From: CAYPHJ01 sp964410485
GTDB taxonomy: Bacteria > Desulfobacterota > Binatia > UBA9968
NCBI GenBank assembly: GCA_964410485.1
Contig: CAYPHJ010000119.1
Coordinates: forward strand, 1-13,551
Reading direction: 5' to 3'
Length of the DNA: 13,551 nt
Made by a program: the position numbers and the translations under genes. A model generated the notes under the pieces. It saw only the letters and a list, made by a program, of their open reading frames with translations, was not told the DNA's origin and searched no databases. The first letter of the stretch is position 1. The number at the start of each line of letters is the position of its first letter. Of the stretch, positions 1 through 6,029 are shown one piece after another.

Positions 1-549
1 GGACTCCGGTTTTAACACATGGTAGCCGGGGCCTTTAACTAGCTTTTTGATTGTCGCTTCTCCGTCGACGATGGCGACGACGATTTTTCCCGGATCGGCT
101 CTGTCCTGCTGCCGGACCAGGAGCAGGTCGCCATCCTCTATCGATTGTCCTTCGACTTTGGCCTGGTTCATGGAATCGCCACGGACACGAAGCAGAAAGA
201 ACTTTGCGCTGGATGGTTTTAAGAATTCTTTAGGGACTTGAACTTGCCCCAGAATGTTTTCTTCCGCCGGCATGAGTTGACCAGCCGGCGCCTCGCCGAC
301 AATTGGGACGGGGCGCGTCTGAAGGCTTGCCTCTGCTGCCTTACGCATTCGAAGTCCCCGCGCACCAGACCATCTTTCGATAAAGCCTTCCGCTTCAAGC
401 TGATCAAGGTATCTGAGAACTGTTCGGGTCGAGCCCACGCTCAGAACCCTCCGTAGTTCCTCGACAGTGGGAGGGACACTGTTGCGTATGAACCACCGGC
501 TCAGCGCATCAACAACTTTCTCTTTTGTGAGGAGTTTCGGCCGAGGCAT
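1..549 (-). CDS. lexA: LexA SOS repressor, 3' end cut off by window edge
   Basis: LexA represses DNA-repair genes and cleaves itself when RecA filaments form on damaged DNA. The 183 codons present run from the ATG at 549 to the window edge with no stop, so the C-terminus is missing. Residues 1-70 read as a winged-helix DNA-binding domain (ELRRVLSVGSTRTVLRYL, then an LEAEGFIER turn). The self-cleavage bond is probably Ala89-Gly90 in EAPAG. The S24 peptidase part has Ser126 in RVRGDSM and Lys168 in EATIKKL as the catalytic pair. The stretch between them is about five residues longer than in E. coli LexA (QAKVEGQSIEDGD). A near relative such as a phage-type S24 repressor is possible, but the Ala-Gly site and short hinge favour LexA. 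No Shine-Dalgarno site precedes the ATG; the transcript may be leaderless. Confidence 0.9.
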   Translation of the reverse strand, partial: MPRPKLLTKEKVVDALSRWFIRNSVPPTVEELRRVLSVGSTRTVLRYLDQLEAEGFIERWSGARGLRMRKAAEASLQTRPVPIVGEAPAGQLMPAEENILGQVQVPKEFLKPSSAKFFLLRVRGDSMNQAKVEGQSIEDGDLLLVRQQDRADPGKIVVAIVDGEATIKKLVKGPGYHVLKPES

Positions 550-555
550 GGAAAC

Positions 556-585
556 ACAATAGCAAATAGCTTGACATTGTGTCAA
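556..585 (-). promoter_or_regulatory. lexA promoter
   Basis: On the minus strand TTGACA (580-585) is a perfect -35 box, and TATTGT (556-561) is a 4/6 -10 box, 18 bases apart. The -10 box ends six bases before the lexA ATG, so transcription would begin at or next to the A of the ATG. An alternative is TTCAAA upstream with TATAAG (588-593 on the plus strand, read in reverse), which would leave a leader of about 30 bases. Confidence 0.55.
571..585. promoter_or_regulatory. perfect palindrome over the lexA -35 box, candidate LexA operator
   Basis: TTGACATTGTGTCAA is a perfect inverted repeat with 6-base arms and a 3-base centre. One arm is the -35 box of the lexA promoter, where a repressor would block RNA polymerase. 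LexA proteins usually repress their own gene and their target sites differ between phyla, so this TTGAC-N5-GTCAA element is the best candidate for the LexA box here. It does not match the E. coli CTG-N10-CAG or Bacillus GAAC-N4-GTTC types. Confidence 0.5.
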
Positions 586-642
586 CTTATAAGTCAGATT
601 TGTTTCCTTTGAATTCAACAGCTGGTTACGGCAACAAGGCGC

Positions 643-1035
643 CTAAGGCCGCTCTTGGCGGGGCGGGCCGAAATATTCGGGGGGCGCGAACCAGAAATCC
701 CGGCGTTCCGGGTTTGTAAAGATGTCGGGAATGCAGTGGCACCGGCCACGTCCGCCGTAGTATCTGGCGTTTGCCGATTCGCACTCCTGGAGGGATGCAT
801 AGACCTCGAGGCCTCGAGGCTCTGGCTCTTTGGATTCCCATCCCGGCGGATGGATATGGCAGCTTTCTGATGATGCGTTCAGAGCGGTAGGAAGAGCGAT
901 GAACAGTGCAGCGCACACAACTAGCATGCACACCGTGCCGCTGAGAAAGCGAGGAAAACGCGGATCGGCTCTGGTAACAGCGATGGGGTTACGGAATTTA
1001 CGCGCTTTTCCGCTGTGCATGGCAGAACGAAACAT
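643..1035 (-). CDS. small exported or membrane-anchored Cys/His protein, unknown function
   Basis: Not recognised as a named family. The 130 residues start with a basic segment (1-30), then a hydrophobic helix at about 31-52 that is either an uncleaved anchor or a signal peptide ending near LPTALNA. The exported part carries four cysteines and several histidines in a tight pattern: CHIH at 59-62, Cys85 in SLQECESA, and CHC at 99-101 after GGRGR. It ends in a proline- and aromatic-rich tail. The gene starts 18 bases after the permease stop on the same strand, so it looks like the last gene of the metal cluster, and the Cys/His groups would suit metal binding. No good Shine-Dalgarno site precedes either ATG (1035 or the in-frame 1020). 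Function is inferred from position only. Confidence 0.6.
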   Translation of the reverse strand: MFRSAMHSGKARKFRNPIAVTRADPRFPRFLSGTVCMLVVCAALFIALPTALNASSESCHIHPPGWESKEPEPRGLEVYASLQECESANARYYGGRGRCHCIPDIFTNPERRDFWFAPPEYFGPPRQERP

Positions 1036-1053
1036 GGAACAACAACCGCCGAT

Positions 1054-2319
1054 CTAAACTCGCACCGTCAATCCGTCGGACAACGCGTTCCGATAGGCCT
1101 TCCATGCAGGAATGAGGCCGATCGCAAGACCTCCAACGATGATGACCGCTAAAAACCCGTACTCCAGTGCCGTCAGCGGCTGAATGGGGAGAAAAATTCC
1201 GAAGTGGCGTTCGACGATCGGCTGTGCGAGAAAGAGAAACACATAAATCAAGACAACTCCCGCGAGCGTGCCGACGGCGCTGAGCAGCCCGGACTCGAGG
1301 ACGAGCAACGAAATGACTCGACCCGGCCCAAGCCCCACGGCGCGCAAGATAGCCATCTCGCGGCGGCGCTCGTTGAGCGACGTGTAGAGCGCCACCAGCA
1401 TGCACATGAGCCCTATGATAACGACAAAGATCGAAACGATTCTGAGGGCATCCTCGGCGTAGCGAATTCCCTGCCACAGCTCGCTCAACGTGACCCCGGG
1501 AATAATCGCCATCAATGGTTCGTCGGCGAAGTTATTGATCTCCCGCTGCAAGCCGAGTGTCTGAACGCGCGATTTGGTGCCTAAAAGGAACGCGGTGATC
1601 TGCGTAATGTTGAGGTCCTCTTTCCTGATCTGATCGGCCGGCATCTCTTGACCGGGAAGCGGCGGCGCTCCCCCCTGCCAGTCGATGTGCATCGCCTCCA
1701 TTCCCTCCAGTGTAATGTACAGCGACCGATCGATCGGGTTGGCGGTTCTTTCGAGGATGCCGACGACGCGAAACGGCTTATCGTCGTGATCCATAATGCC
1801 GCCGACAGCTCCGATGCCGTGAGTGAGGACAACCCGATCGCCGATTCGGTAATTCAATGTTCGCGCGACATCGGCTCCGAGAGCCACATCAAATACCTCG
1901 TGAGGCGGCCGGCCTTCACTAAACTCGATTTTTCTGTCCTGCCCATACCGATAATAGCGATAAAAATCCTCGTTCGTGGCCACGACTCGATAGCCGCGAT
2001 GGCTGTCTCCCAGGGAATAGGGGATCGTCCAGGCAACGGCCGGATGTTTCTTGAGCTTCTGATAACTCCCGTAGGTGATGTTGTTGGTCGCCGAACCGAT
2101 GCGAAAAACAGTGTAGAGGAGAAGTTGGATCGAGCCGGCGCGCGCGCCGACAATCAGATCGGTGCCGCGGATACTATTCGAGAAACTCTCGCGCGCGCCC
2201 AAGCGTACCCGTTCCACGCCGATCAAGAGCGCCACACTGAGTCCAATGGAAACGATCGTCAGCCCAGTAACCAGCTTCCGATTGCCCAACGATTTCGAAG
2301 CAAGCGAAAATAAGACCAT
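1054..2319 (-). CDS. FtsX/MacB-type ABC transporter permease of zinc-linked cluster
   Basis: This 421-residue inner-membrane protein has the four-helix MacB/LolC plan. Helix 1 is at about 17-37, followed by a large periplasmic domain (about 40-285, MacB_PCD type). Three more helices lie at roughly 290-312, 335-362 and 385-405 (FtsX domain), and the cytoplasmic link NERRREMAILRAVGLG is typical. Such permeases do not pump solutes through a channel; they use ATP hydrolysis in the cytoplasm to move the periplasmic domain. One base separates it from the ATPase stop, so the two are coupled. In the Pseudomonas PA4063-PA4066 group the matching permease (PA4065) is under zinc control. The substrate or partner is not known; the adjacent His-rich DUF2796 protein suggests zinc. 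Confidence 0.88.
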   Translation of the reverse strand: MVLFSLASKSLGNRKLVTGLTIVSIGLSVALLIGVERVRLGARESFSNSIRGTDLIVGARAGSIQLLLYTVFRIGSATNNITYGSYQKLKKHPAVAWTIPYSLGDSHRGYRVVATNEDFYRYYRYGQDRKIEFSEGRPPHEVFDVALGADVARTLNYRIGDRVVLTHGIGAVGGIMDHDDKPFRVVGILERTANPIDRSLYITLEGMEAMHIDWQGGAPPLPGQEMPADQIRKEDLNITQITAFLLGTKSRVQTLGLQREINNFADEPLMAIIPGVTLSELWQGIRYAEDALRIVSIFVVIIGLMCMLVALYTSLNERRREMAILRAVGLGPGRVISLLVLESGLLSAVGTLAGVVLIYVFLFLAQPIVERHFGIFLPIQPLTALEYGFLAVIIVGGLAIGLIPAWKAYRNALSDGLTVRV

Positions 2320-2320
2320 G

Positions 2321-3007
2321 TCAGCTCGACCCCACGGGGTTGATCTCGGAGAGCGCGATCGCGCGCTGGAACAAAGGCGCCAGCCGGCGGTCGTGACTCA
2401 CGAAAACCACGGTGGATCCCGCCTTCGTCGCGTTTTCGAAGAGCAGCTCCAGAAACTTTTCGCGATGATCTTCATCAAGTGATGAGGTCGGTTCATCCGC
2501 GATGACGATTTCGGGTGAGCCAATGAGCGCGCGGCCGGCGGCCACGCGCTGCTGCTGTCCCACGCTCAGGTTAACCACTTTTTCGCGCTGCACACCCTGG
2601 AGTCCTAGACTCTCGGCCATCGAGACGGCCGCCTCCTTGAGCGATAGCTCTCCCAGTCTTTGTTTTCTTTGCCCGCTGATGCGGCACGGCAGCATGATAT
2701 TCTCCAGGACATCCAGATAGGGAATCAGGTTGAACATTTGAAAAATGTACCCGATGTGCGCCGCGCGAAAAGCGTCCCGTCGAGATCCCGACATCTGTGT
2801 CAAATCCTCACCGCGGATCCTTACCTCACCCCCTGTGGCCTTGAGCACGCCAGCCAAAAGACCCAGAAGGGTGGTTTTGCCACTGCCGCTCGGGCCATAG
2901 ACGAATAGCGTCTCTCCCTTTGCGACACTCAACACTGGAATCGACAGGATTTCTTGCGAGGGTCGATACGAGAATTTGAGCTCCCGGACTTCGATGGCCG
3001 ATTCCAT
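2321..3007 (-). CDS. MacB/LolD-like ABC transporter ATPase of zinc-linked cluster
   Basis: This 228-residue ATP-binding subunit powers the following permease. Visible motifs are Walker A GPSGSGKTT (38-46), Q-loop Gln90 in YIFQMFNLIP, signature LSVGQQQRVA (147-156), Walker B IVIADE (167-172) and switch His205 in VSHD. The signature has Val in place of the usual first Gly (LSGGQ), which I recall as usual for this zinc-linked subfamily. A longer reading starting at 3136 exists but runs through the end of the DUF2796 gene. The ATG at 3007 lies 7 bases after that gene's stop and gives the normal length of LolD/MacB ATPases. Its Shine-Dalgarno site is weak, which suits translational coupling. Confidence 0.9.
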   Translation of the reverse strand: MESAIEVRELKFSYRPSQEILSIPVLSVAKGETLFVYGPSGSGKTTLLGLLAGVLKATGGEVRIRGEDLTQMSGSRRDAFRAAHIGYIFQMFNLIPYLDVLENIMLPCRISGQRKQRLGELSLKEAAVSMAESLGLQGVQREKVVNLSVGQQQRVAAGRALIGSPEIVIADEPTSSLDEDHREKFLELLFENATKAGSTVVFVSHDRRLAPLFQRAIALSEINPVGSS

Positions 3008-3014
3008 GGTGGAG

Positions 3015-3608
3015 CTAAAGCTGGAGGCTGCCACGATCCTTGACGATCTCAACCCCGCTTTGCTTCTTCTCGCTGAGCCCCTGAACCCTGACCTTCTCCA
3101 AATTCGGGAACGACTTGGTGACGGCGAACCGCACAACGCTCCCCGCCAGCGGCTTCTGGCAGTTTACGTCGTACTCCGCGTGGACTTCGCGATGTTCCGC
3201 CGAATGCTTGTGATCGTGACTGTGACCATGCTTGTCGCGCTTCTGTGTATGCTGCTTCTCCTTGCCGTGATGCTCTTCTTTCTTCTCGACCACTTTGGCC
3301 TTCGAAAACTTACATCCGAGACCCGGATCAAAAACGACCATCTGGTGCATCCGGGTCTCCAAGATCTCCATCGCTGCCGCACGTTTCTTTTTCTCGGCGG
3401 CAGTTTTCGCCTCATGCTCAAAGCCGTAAATGCTCTCGGAGGGTGCCCGCAGCTCCACCTTGGCGCGCGTGCCCTCCACCGCAATGTTAATCTCGCCTTC
3501 GCCGTGCACATGGGCTCCGGGAGTGGCTGCTTCGCCAGGAAGACCAACGCCAAGGAACAACCCAATGGCTAAGATCTGAAAGAATTTGAATCGATCATAA
3601 ATGCGCAT
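3015..3608 (-). CDS. DUF2796 periplasmic His-rich metal-binding protein
   Basis: A 197-residue exported protein with a signal peptide (about 1-28, cleaved near GEAA). The mature N-terminus AHVHGEGEINIAVEG and the following YGFEHEAKT are DUF2796 marks. A charged, histidine-rich loop (113-143) holds ten histidines, including HGHSHDHKH, and Cys99 and Cys150 flank it. Such loops bind zinc or related metals; the P. aeruginosa homologue PA4063 is a Zur-regulated periplasmic zinc-binding protein. The ATG at 3608 follows AGAGGA-type spacing (AGAGGA, 9 bases before it). It sits 14 bases after the DUF3299 stop and 7 bases before the ATPase start. The likely role is metal capture or sensing for the ABC pair; direct transport is not shown. 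Confidence 0.88.
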   Translation of the reverse strand: MRIYDRFKFFQILAIGLFLGVGLPGEAATPGAHVHGEGEINIAVEGTRAKVELRAPSESIYGFEHEAKTAAEKKKRAAAMEILETRMHQMVVFDPGLGCKFSKAKVVEKKEEHHGKEKQHTQKRDKHGHSHDHKHSAEHREVHAEYDVNCQKPLAGSVVRFAVTKSFPNLEKVRVQGLSEKKQSGVEIVKDRGSLQL

Positions 3609-3622
3609 ACTGCTGATTCCTC

Positions 3623-4138
3623 TTATTTGCGTTTCGGTTCGTACGCATCTATACCGATGCCGGTCATGAAAAACGAGGACTCGGTATATATGGTATTGGT
3701 GGTCTTGATCTCCAACCGGCCGCGCGCCCAGACGGGTTCAAACCACTGGACCGGCGCTTTTTTACCTTTCTCCATCTTCACATGAACGATTTGATTGGGC
3801 GGTGGCGCCGGGACATGAATGCACGCCATCGGGAACGGTACCAGCAGGAATTCCGATACCGAGGTCTCGCCGTCTTCCAAGGGGATGATGAAGCCAGGCA
3901 CCCGCACTACAGAGCCGTCATACTTCTTGAGCTCCGCCGGAATTTTGCCGCTCTTATAATCCAACAGCTGGAGATCTCGCCACCACAACTCAGGTGTTTT
4001 GACCGACTGAGCATAAACCGGGGCCGTTTCAAAAAAGGCGCCGGCGGTCTGCGCGCAGGATTTACAACCGTCGCCCGGCGGAAATCCCCAGAAAAGAAAA
4101 AGAAGCAGGACTGGAAGCACGCGTGTTGTGAGCTTCAT
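3623..4138 (-). CDS. DUF3299 exported protein of zinc-linked cluster
   Basis: A 171-residue protein with an N-terminal hydrophobic signal (about 5-20). The DUF3299 core is plain: GFIIPLEDGETSVSEFLLVP (82-101), then CIHVPAPPPNQIVHV (106-120). Cys106 and His108 are the conserved candidates for a metal or active site. A CxxC pair sits just after the signal at 25-28 (GCKSCA). The biochemical role of the family is unknown; members occur beside DUF2796 and MacB-like ABC genes in Zur-controlled clusters. An in-frame ATG at 4186 would add 16 residues. I chose 4138 because GGGAGGT lies 7 bases before it and the signal peptide then starts MKLTTRV. Here DUF3299 comes before DUF2796, whereas in Pseudomonas it comes last. 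Confidence 0.87.
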   Translation of the reverse strand: MKLTTRVLPVLLLFLFWGFPPGDGCKSCAQTAGAFFETAPVYAQSVKTPELWWRDLQLLDYKSGKIPAELKKYDGSVVRVPGFIIPLEDGETSVSEFLLVPFPMACIHVPAPPPNQIVHVKMEKGKKAPVQWFEPVWARGRLEIKTTNTIYTESSFFMTGIGIDAYEPKRK

Positions 4139-4156
4139 ATTTTGCACCTCCCGAAT

Positions 4157-4166
4157 AGAACGTTCT
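4157..4166. repeat. 10-base perfect palindrome just upstream of the DUF3299 ribosome site
   Basis: AGAACGTTCT is a perfect 10-base palindrome ending 4 bases before the GGGAGGT ribosome-binding site of the DUF3299 gene. It may be a protein-binding site or chance. It does not match the Zur boxes I know. Confidence 0.25.
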
Positions 4167-4226
4167 GGCCACGCACAGCCAGCCACACCGATAACGTGCG
4201 GCTGGGCATAGGGCGACCCGCCCAGC
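4165..4226 (-). promoter_or_regulatory. three overlapping hairpins in the gap before the DUF3299 gene
   Basis: The 174-base gap between the first two metal-cluster genes holds three inverted repeats that share end bases, so neighbours exclude each other. Hairpin A is at 4165-4182 (CTGGC with GCCAG). Hairpin B is at 4180-4204 (CAGCC.CAC with GTG.GGCTG, one mismatch). Hairpin C is at 4201-4226 (GCTGGGC with GCCCAGC, and an inner GGG/CCC). C is the strongest. No T-run follows any of them on either strand, so they do not look like intrinsic terminators. An attenuator-like switch or an RNA processing site is an inference. No named riboswitch was recognised. Confidence 0.45.
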
Positions 4227-4312
4227 TATAGGTTACGGGCGAAAACCGTTTTTGCCAATACCCGGCTTGAGCAAACCCACCACCGTTGGAATTTGTTTGT
4301 TAAAAACGGAAC

Positions 4313-4618
4313 TTACAAACTCGCAATGGCGGGCGGCGCGCGCGGTGAATGTTTGGGCTGAAAAACAGAAACGAACGAATCGTCAAACAGAGGACTGACG
4401 ACAGAGAAGGTAAAAGCAAACAGTAGCACCAGGCGGCCAGCGATCAGAGCGTCGCCGGCTCGTACTACATGGCAGAGATCGCATTCCTGTTCTATCTCTC
4501 CGTCTGGCGAGTAGTGAAAATGAGGCGCTTCTAATAAAGTAAAAAAGAGGAAAAAACCGAGGATTCCCAATACCCGTGCAGCGGATAAACGTGAACCCCT
4601 GTGTAGAGGCCTATTCAT
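4313..4618 (-). CDS. small two-helix membrane protein with HxH and CxxCH, DUF2946-like
   Basis: A 101-residue protein with a first hydrophobic helix at about 15-30, then a short exposed loop with His33-x-His35 and Cys46-x-x-Cys49-His50. A second helix follows at about 61-77, and the tail holds RAPP (93-96). This layout (helix, HxH, CxxC, helix, R-x-P-P tail) is that of small DUF2946-like proteins often found by copper or zinc genes. The family call is from layout only. The frame stays open up to 4741, but ATG 4618 starts the protein just before the first helix and sits about 21 bases after the predicted transcription start. Its ribosome site is weak. It is probably the first gene of the metal cluster, and the loop would suit metal binding at the outer face of the inner membrane. 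Confidence 0.65.
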   Translation of the reverse strand: MNRPLHRGSRLSAARVLGILGFFLFFTLLEAPHFHYSPDGEIEQECDLCHVVRAGDALIAGRLVLLFAFTFSVVSPLFDDSFVSVFQPKHSPRAPPAIASL

Positions 4619-4646
4619 GGACTCATTGCAGCGCACTTGAAAAGAT

Positions 4647-4675
4647 AAAATAGTCCAATTTGACACGTGAGACAA
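4647..4675 (-). promoter_or_regulatory. probable promoter of the metal cluster
   Basis: On the minus strand TTGTCT (4670-4675) and TATTTT (4647-4652) are 17 bases apart, each matching 4 of 6 consensus bases. The spacer contains CACGTG. The expected start near 4640 gives a 21-base leader to the ATG at 4618. I found no clear Zur box (GTTATA-type inverted repeat) around it, so zinc control is not shown by sequence. Confidence 0.4.
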
Positions 4676-4688
4676 GAACGGTTCCTGA

Positions 4689-4708
4689 TACCCGGTAAGG
4701 ACCGGGTA
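4689..4708. repeat. perfect 8-base-arm inverted repeat between the divergent operons
   Basis: TACCCGGT, 4-base gap AAGG, ACCGGGTA. It lies 13 bases upstream of the -35 box proposed for the metal cluster, so an activator or repressor site is possible. No T-run follows, so it is unlikely to be a terminator. Confidence 0.5.
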
Positions 4709-4815
4709 AACGTTCCATTCCAAGCCAACGTCTAAAACCACGGGCGTTCTGCCGTTTTGTGACGGAAGCCGCTCGTAGCAACGCGCAACGACGAAGGCAG
4801 TCGCCAGAGACGCGA

Positions 4816-4831
4816 GTTAACCGTTTTTAAC
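4816..4831. repeat. GTTAA / TTAAC inverted repeat, with an 11-base copy 500 bases away
   Basis: GTTAA and TTAAC flank CCGTTT. The right part, CCGTTTTTAAC (4821-4831), recurs exactly in reverse at 4299-4309, and CCGTTTTT occurs again at 4246-4253. These copies bracket the first metal gene and the divergent promoter region. They may be binding sites or chance AT-rich matches. Confidence 0.3.
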
Positions 4832-4912
4832 AGAAGGCGGCAAATGCGGGTAACGAGTGTAGCAGCCGACGCGTGTTCCATGCCGTGCCAGCCCGCTCCG
4901 AGCCTTCCCCTG

Positions 4913-4921
4913 TGGTATAAT
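4913..4921 (+). promoter_or_regulatory. extended -10 promoter of the ECF sigma gene
   Basis: TGG followed by TATAAT is a perfect extended -10 element (TGN-TATAAT). No good -35 box lies 16-18 bases upstream, as is normal for extended -10 promoters. The -10 box ends six bases before the ATG at 4928, so transcription would start at the A of the ATG. This promoter looks like the housekeeping type rather than an ECF self-promoter. Confidence 0.55.
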
Positions 4922-4927
4922 CCGCCC

Positions 4928-5536
4928 ATGAAGGCAAGCCCATCGGTGAAGGTTCCGGACGAGGACCTCGTCGCGCTGGCCAGAAACGGCGACTTGCACG
5001 CTTTTGAGGAACTGGTGGAGCGCTATAAACAAAAAGCGTACCACATTGCCTTTGATTTCACGCGTGACCGCGAGGAAGCCAAAGACCTTTCACAAGAGGC
5101 ATTTCTTCGCGCCTATACGAAACTCACTTACTTCGACGGTCGCTCCGGTTTTTACACCTGGTTCTATCGCATTCTCGTGAATATGTGCCTGGATTATCGT
5201 CGCTGGAAAAAGCGCACCGCAGCCGACGCATATGACGAAACCATAGAAGCCCACATGGAGCCGACCTATCCCACGGCGAACTCACTCGACGAGCACGTGA
5301 TAGCAAAAGAACTGTCTGAAAAGGTCGGCCTAGCGCTCGAAGCCCTGCCGCCGAAGCAACGCACTGTTTTCATCTTGAAAAATCATCGGGGGTTATCCAT
5401 CAAAGAAATTGCAGAGTTGATGCAAGCCGCAGAGGGCACTGTCAAGGTTCACCTTCATCGCGCAGTCACCGCGCTGCGAAAAAGCCTCAATGACTTTATA
5501 GGAGAGGGCCATGGCTCAAGAAAAACCACCGGTTAA
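4928..5536 (+). CDS. ECF-type RNA polymerase sigma factor (RpoE-like)
   Basis: A 202-residue sigma-70 family protein with only regions 2 and 4. Region 2 spans about 15-90: FEELVERY, then AKDLSQEAFLRAYTKL and FYTWFYRILVNMCLDYRR. Region 4 spans about 135-195: ALPPKQRTVFILKNHRGLSIKEIAELM, then EGTVKVHLHRAVTALRKSL as the -35-binding helix-turn-helix. It directs RNA polymerase to stress genes when its anti-sigma factor lets go. The frame is open upstream to an ATG at 4844, but those 28 residues look non-coding and a perfect extended -10 sits at 4913-4921, so 4928 is preferred. The start has no ribosome site. Its last 26 bases overlap the anti-sigma gene, a usual sigma/anti-sigma arrangement. Confidence 0.93.
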   Translation: MKASPSVKVPDEDLVALARNGDLHAFEELVERYKQKAYHIAFDFTRDREEAKDLSQEAFLRAYTKLTYFDGRSGFYTWFYRILVNMCLDYRRWKKRTAADAYDETIEAHMEPTYPTANSLDEHVIAKELSEKVGLALEALPPKQRTVFILKNHRGLSIKEIAELMQAAEGTVKVHLHRAVTALRKSLNDFIGEGHGSRKTTG

Positions 5537-6029
5537 GGCCTGTGCCAATCTAGAGACCGATCTGGTGCTCTATCACTATGGCGAATTGAGCGGCTCGGAA
5601 CGGGCACGCATCGAGGCACACCTGGGCCTTTGTGCCGGCTGTCGGCTTTACGTCAACGAAGCCGAAGCGATTGCCGGGCTCACGTTAAAGTCCGACGAAC
5701 CACCGCGGGAGTTCTGGCAGAACTACACGCGGGAAATGCGTCACAAGCTCGTCGCGTTGAGCGATCAGCAGCCCTGGTGGCGTCGTGTAGCCGCGGCCTT
5801 TCAACCGTGGATGATGCCGGCTTTCGGCACGACCGCGGTGGTGGCAATGGCACTGGTTTTTACCCTGGGAAGGGGTGTCTGGCAGGCGAACGAAGCGCCA
5901 CCTGAACTCGCCGCGTCGATGGAGGTCATGCCGATGGCGGAGCATCTCGAGTTCTACTCCAACATGGAGGTGCTGGATTCACTGGAGCTGCTCGAGTATA
6001 TGGTGACCACTTCCAACGGTGCGGTATGA
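5511..6029 (+). CDS. zf-HC2 membrane anti-sigma factor
   Basis: A 172-residue partner of the preceding sigma factor. The N-terminal cytoplasmic zf-HC2 domain has Cys11 and the HxxxCxxC signature His37-Cys41-Cys44 (AHLGLCAGC), which binds zinc in ZAS-type anti-sigma factors and holds the sigma factor inactive. One membrane helix lies at about 102-120, followed by a periplasmic tail of some 50 acidic residues (EHLEFYSNMEVLDSLELLEY). AGGAG stands 7 bases before the ATG, and the gene overlaps the sigma gene by 26 bases, so expression is coupled. The signal it reads is unknown. The next gene overlaps its stop as ATGA and may supply the periplasmic sensor. Confidence 0.9.
   Translation: MAQEKPPVKACANLETDLVLYHYGELSGSERARIEAHLGLCAGCRLYVNEAEAIAGLTLKSDEPPREFWQNYTREMRHKLVALSDQQPWWRRVAAAFQPWMMPAFGTTAVVAMALVFTLGRGVWQANEAPPELAASMEVMPMAEHLEFYSNMEVLDSLELLEYMVTTSNGAV

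Larger units (their letters stand above)
4619..4927. other. divergent intergenic region between metal cluster and sigma operon
   Basis: This 309-base gap holds no believable gene. It contains the metal-cluster promoter (4647-4675), the inverted repeat at 4689-4708, a shorter repeat GTTAA-N6-TTAAC at 4816-4831, and the sigma-gene -10 box at 4916-4921. Open frames across it in both directions lack ribosome sites and protein-like composition. Confidence 0.6.

Noticed and set aside
571..593. Plus-strand promoter TTGACA ... TATAAG between lexA and the small exported gene
   Set aside because: The spacing is only 11 bases and no plus-strand gene follows.
1648..2313. 221-codon open frame on the plus strand inside the permease gene
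   Set aside because: Antisense shadow of a well-conserved permease; no family resemblance or ribosome site.
3008..3136. Longer ATPase start at 3136
   Set aside because: It would overlap the end of the DUF2796 gene by over 120 bases with Ser/Arg-rich shadow sequence; 3007 gives the normal family length.
4238..4253. Intrinsic terminator ACGG-N7-CCGT followed by T-run on the plus strand
   Set aside because: The stem is only 4 base pairs and no plus-strand transcript is expected to end there.
4139..4312. Zur box or known metal riboswitch in the metal-cluster leader
   Set aside because: No GTTATA-type inverted repeat and no recognisable riboswitch core; only generic hairpins were seen.
4844..4927. 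Longer sigma-factor start at ATG 4844
   Set aside because: The 28 extra residues are not sigma-like and the perfect extended -10 box lies inside them; ATG 4928 fits the family.
4732..5044. Minus-strand frames of 65 and 75 codons across the sigma promoter
   Set aside because: No ribosome site, and they overlap the sigma gene and its promoter.
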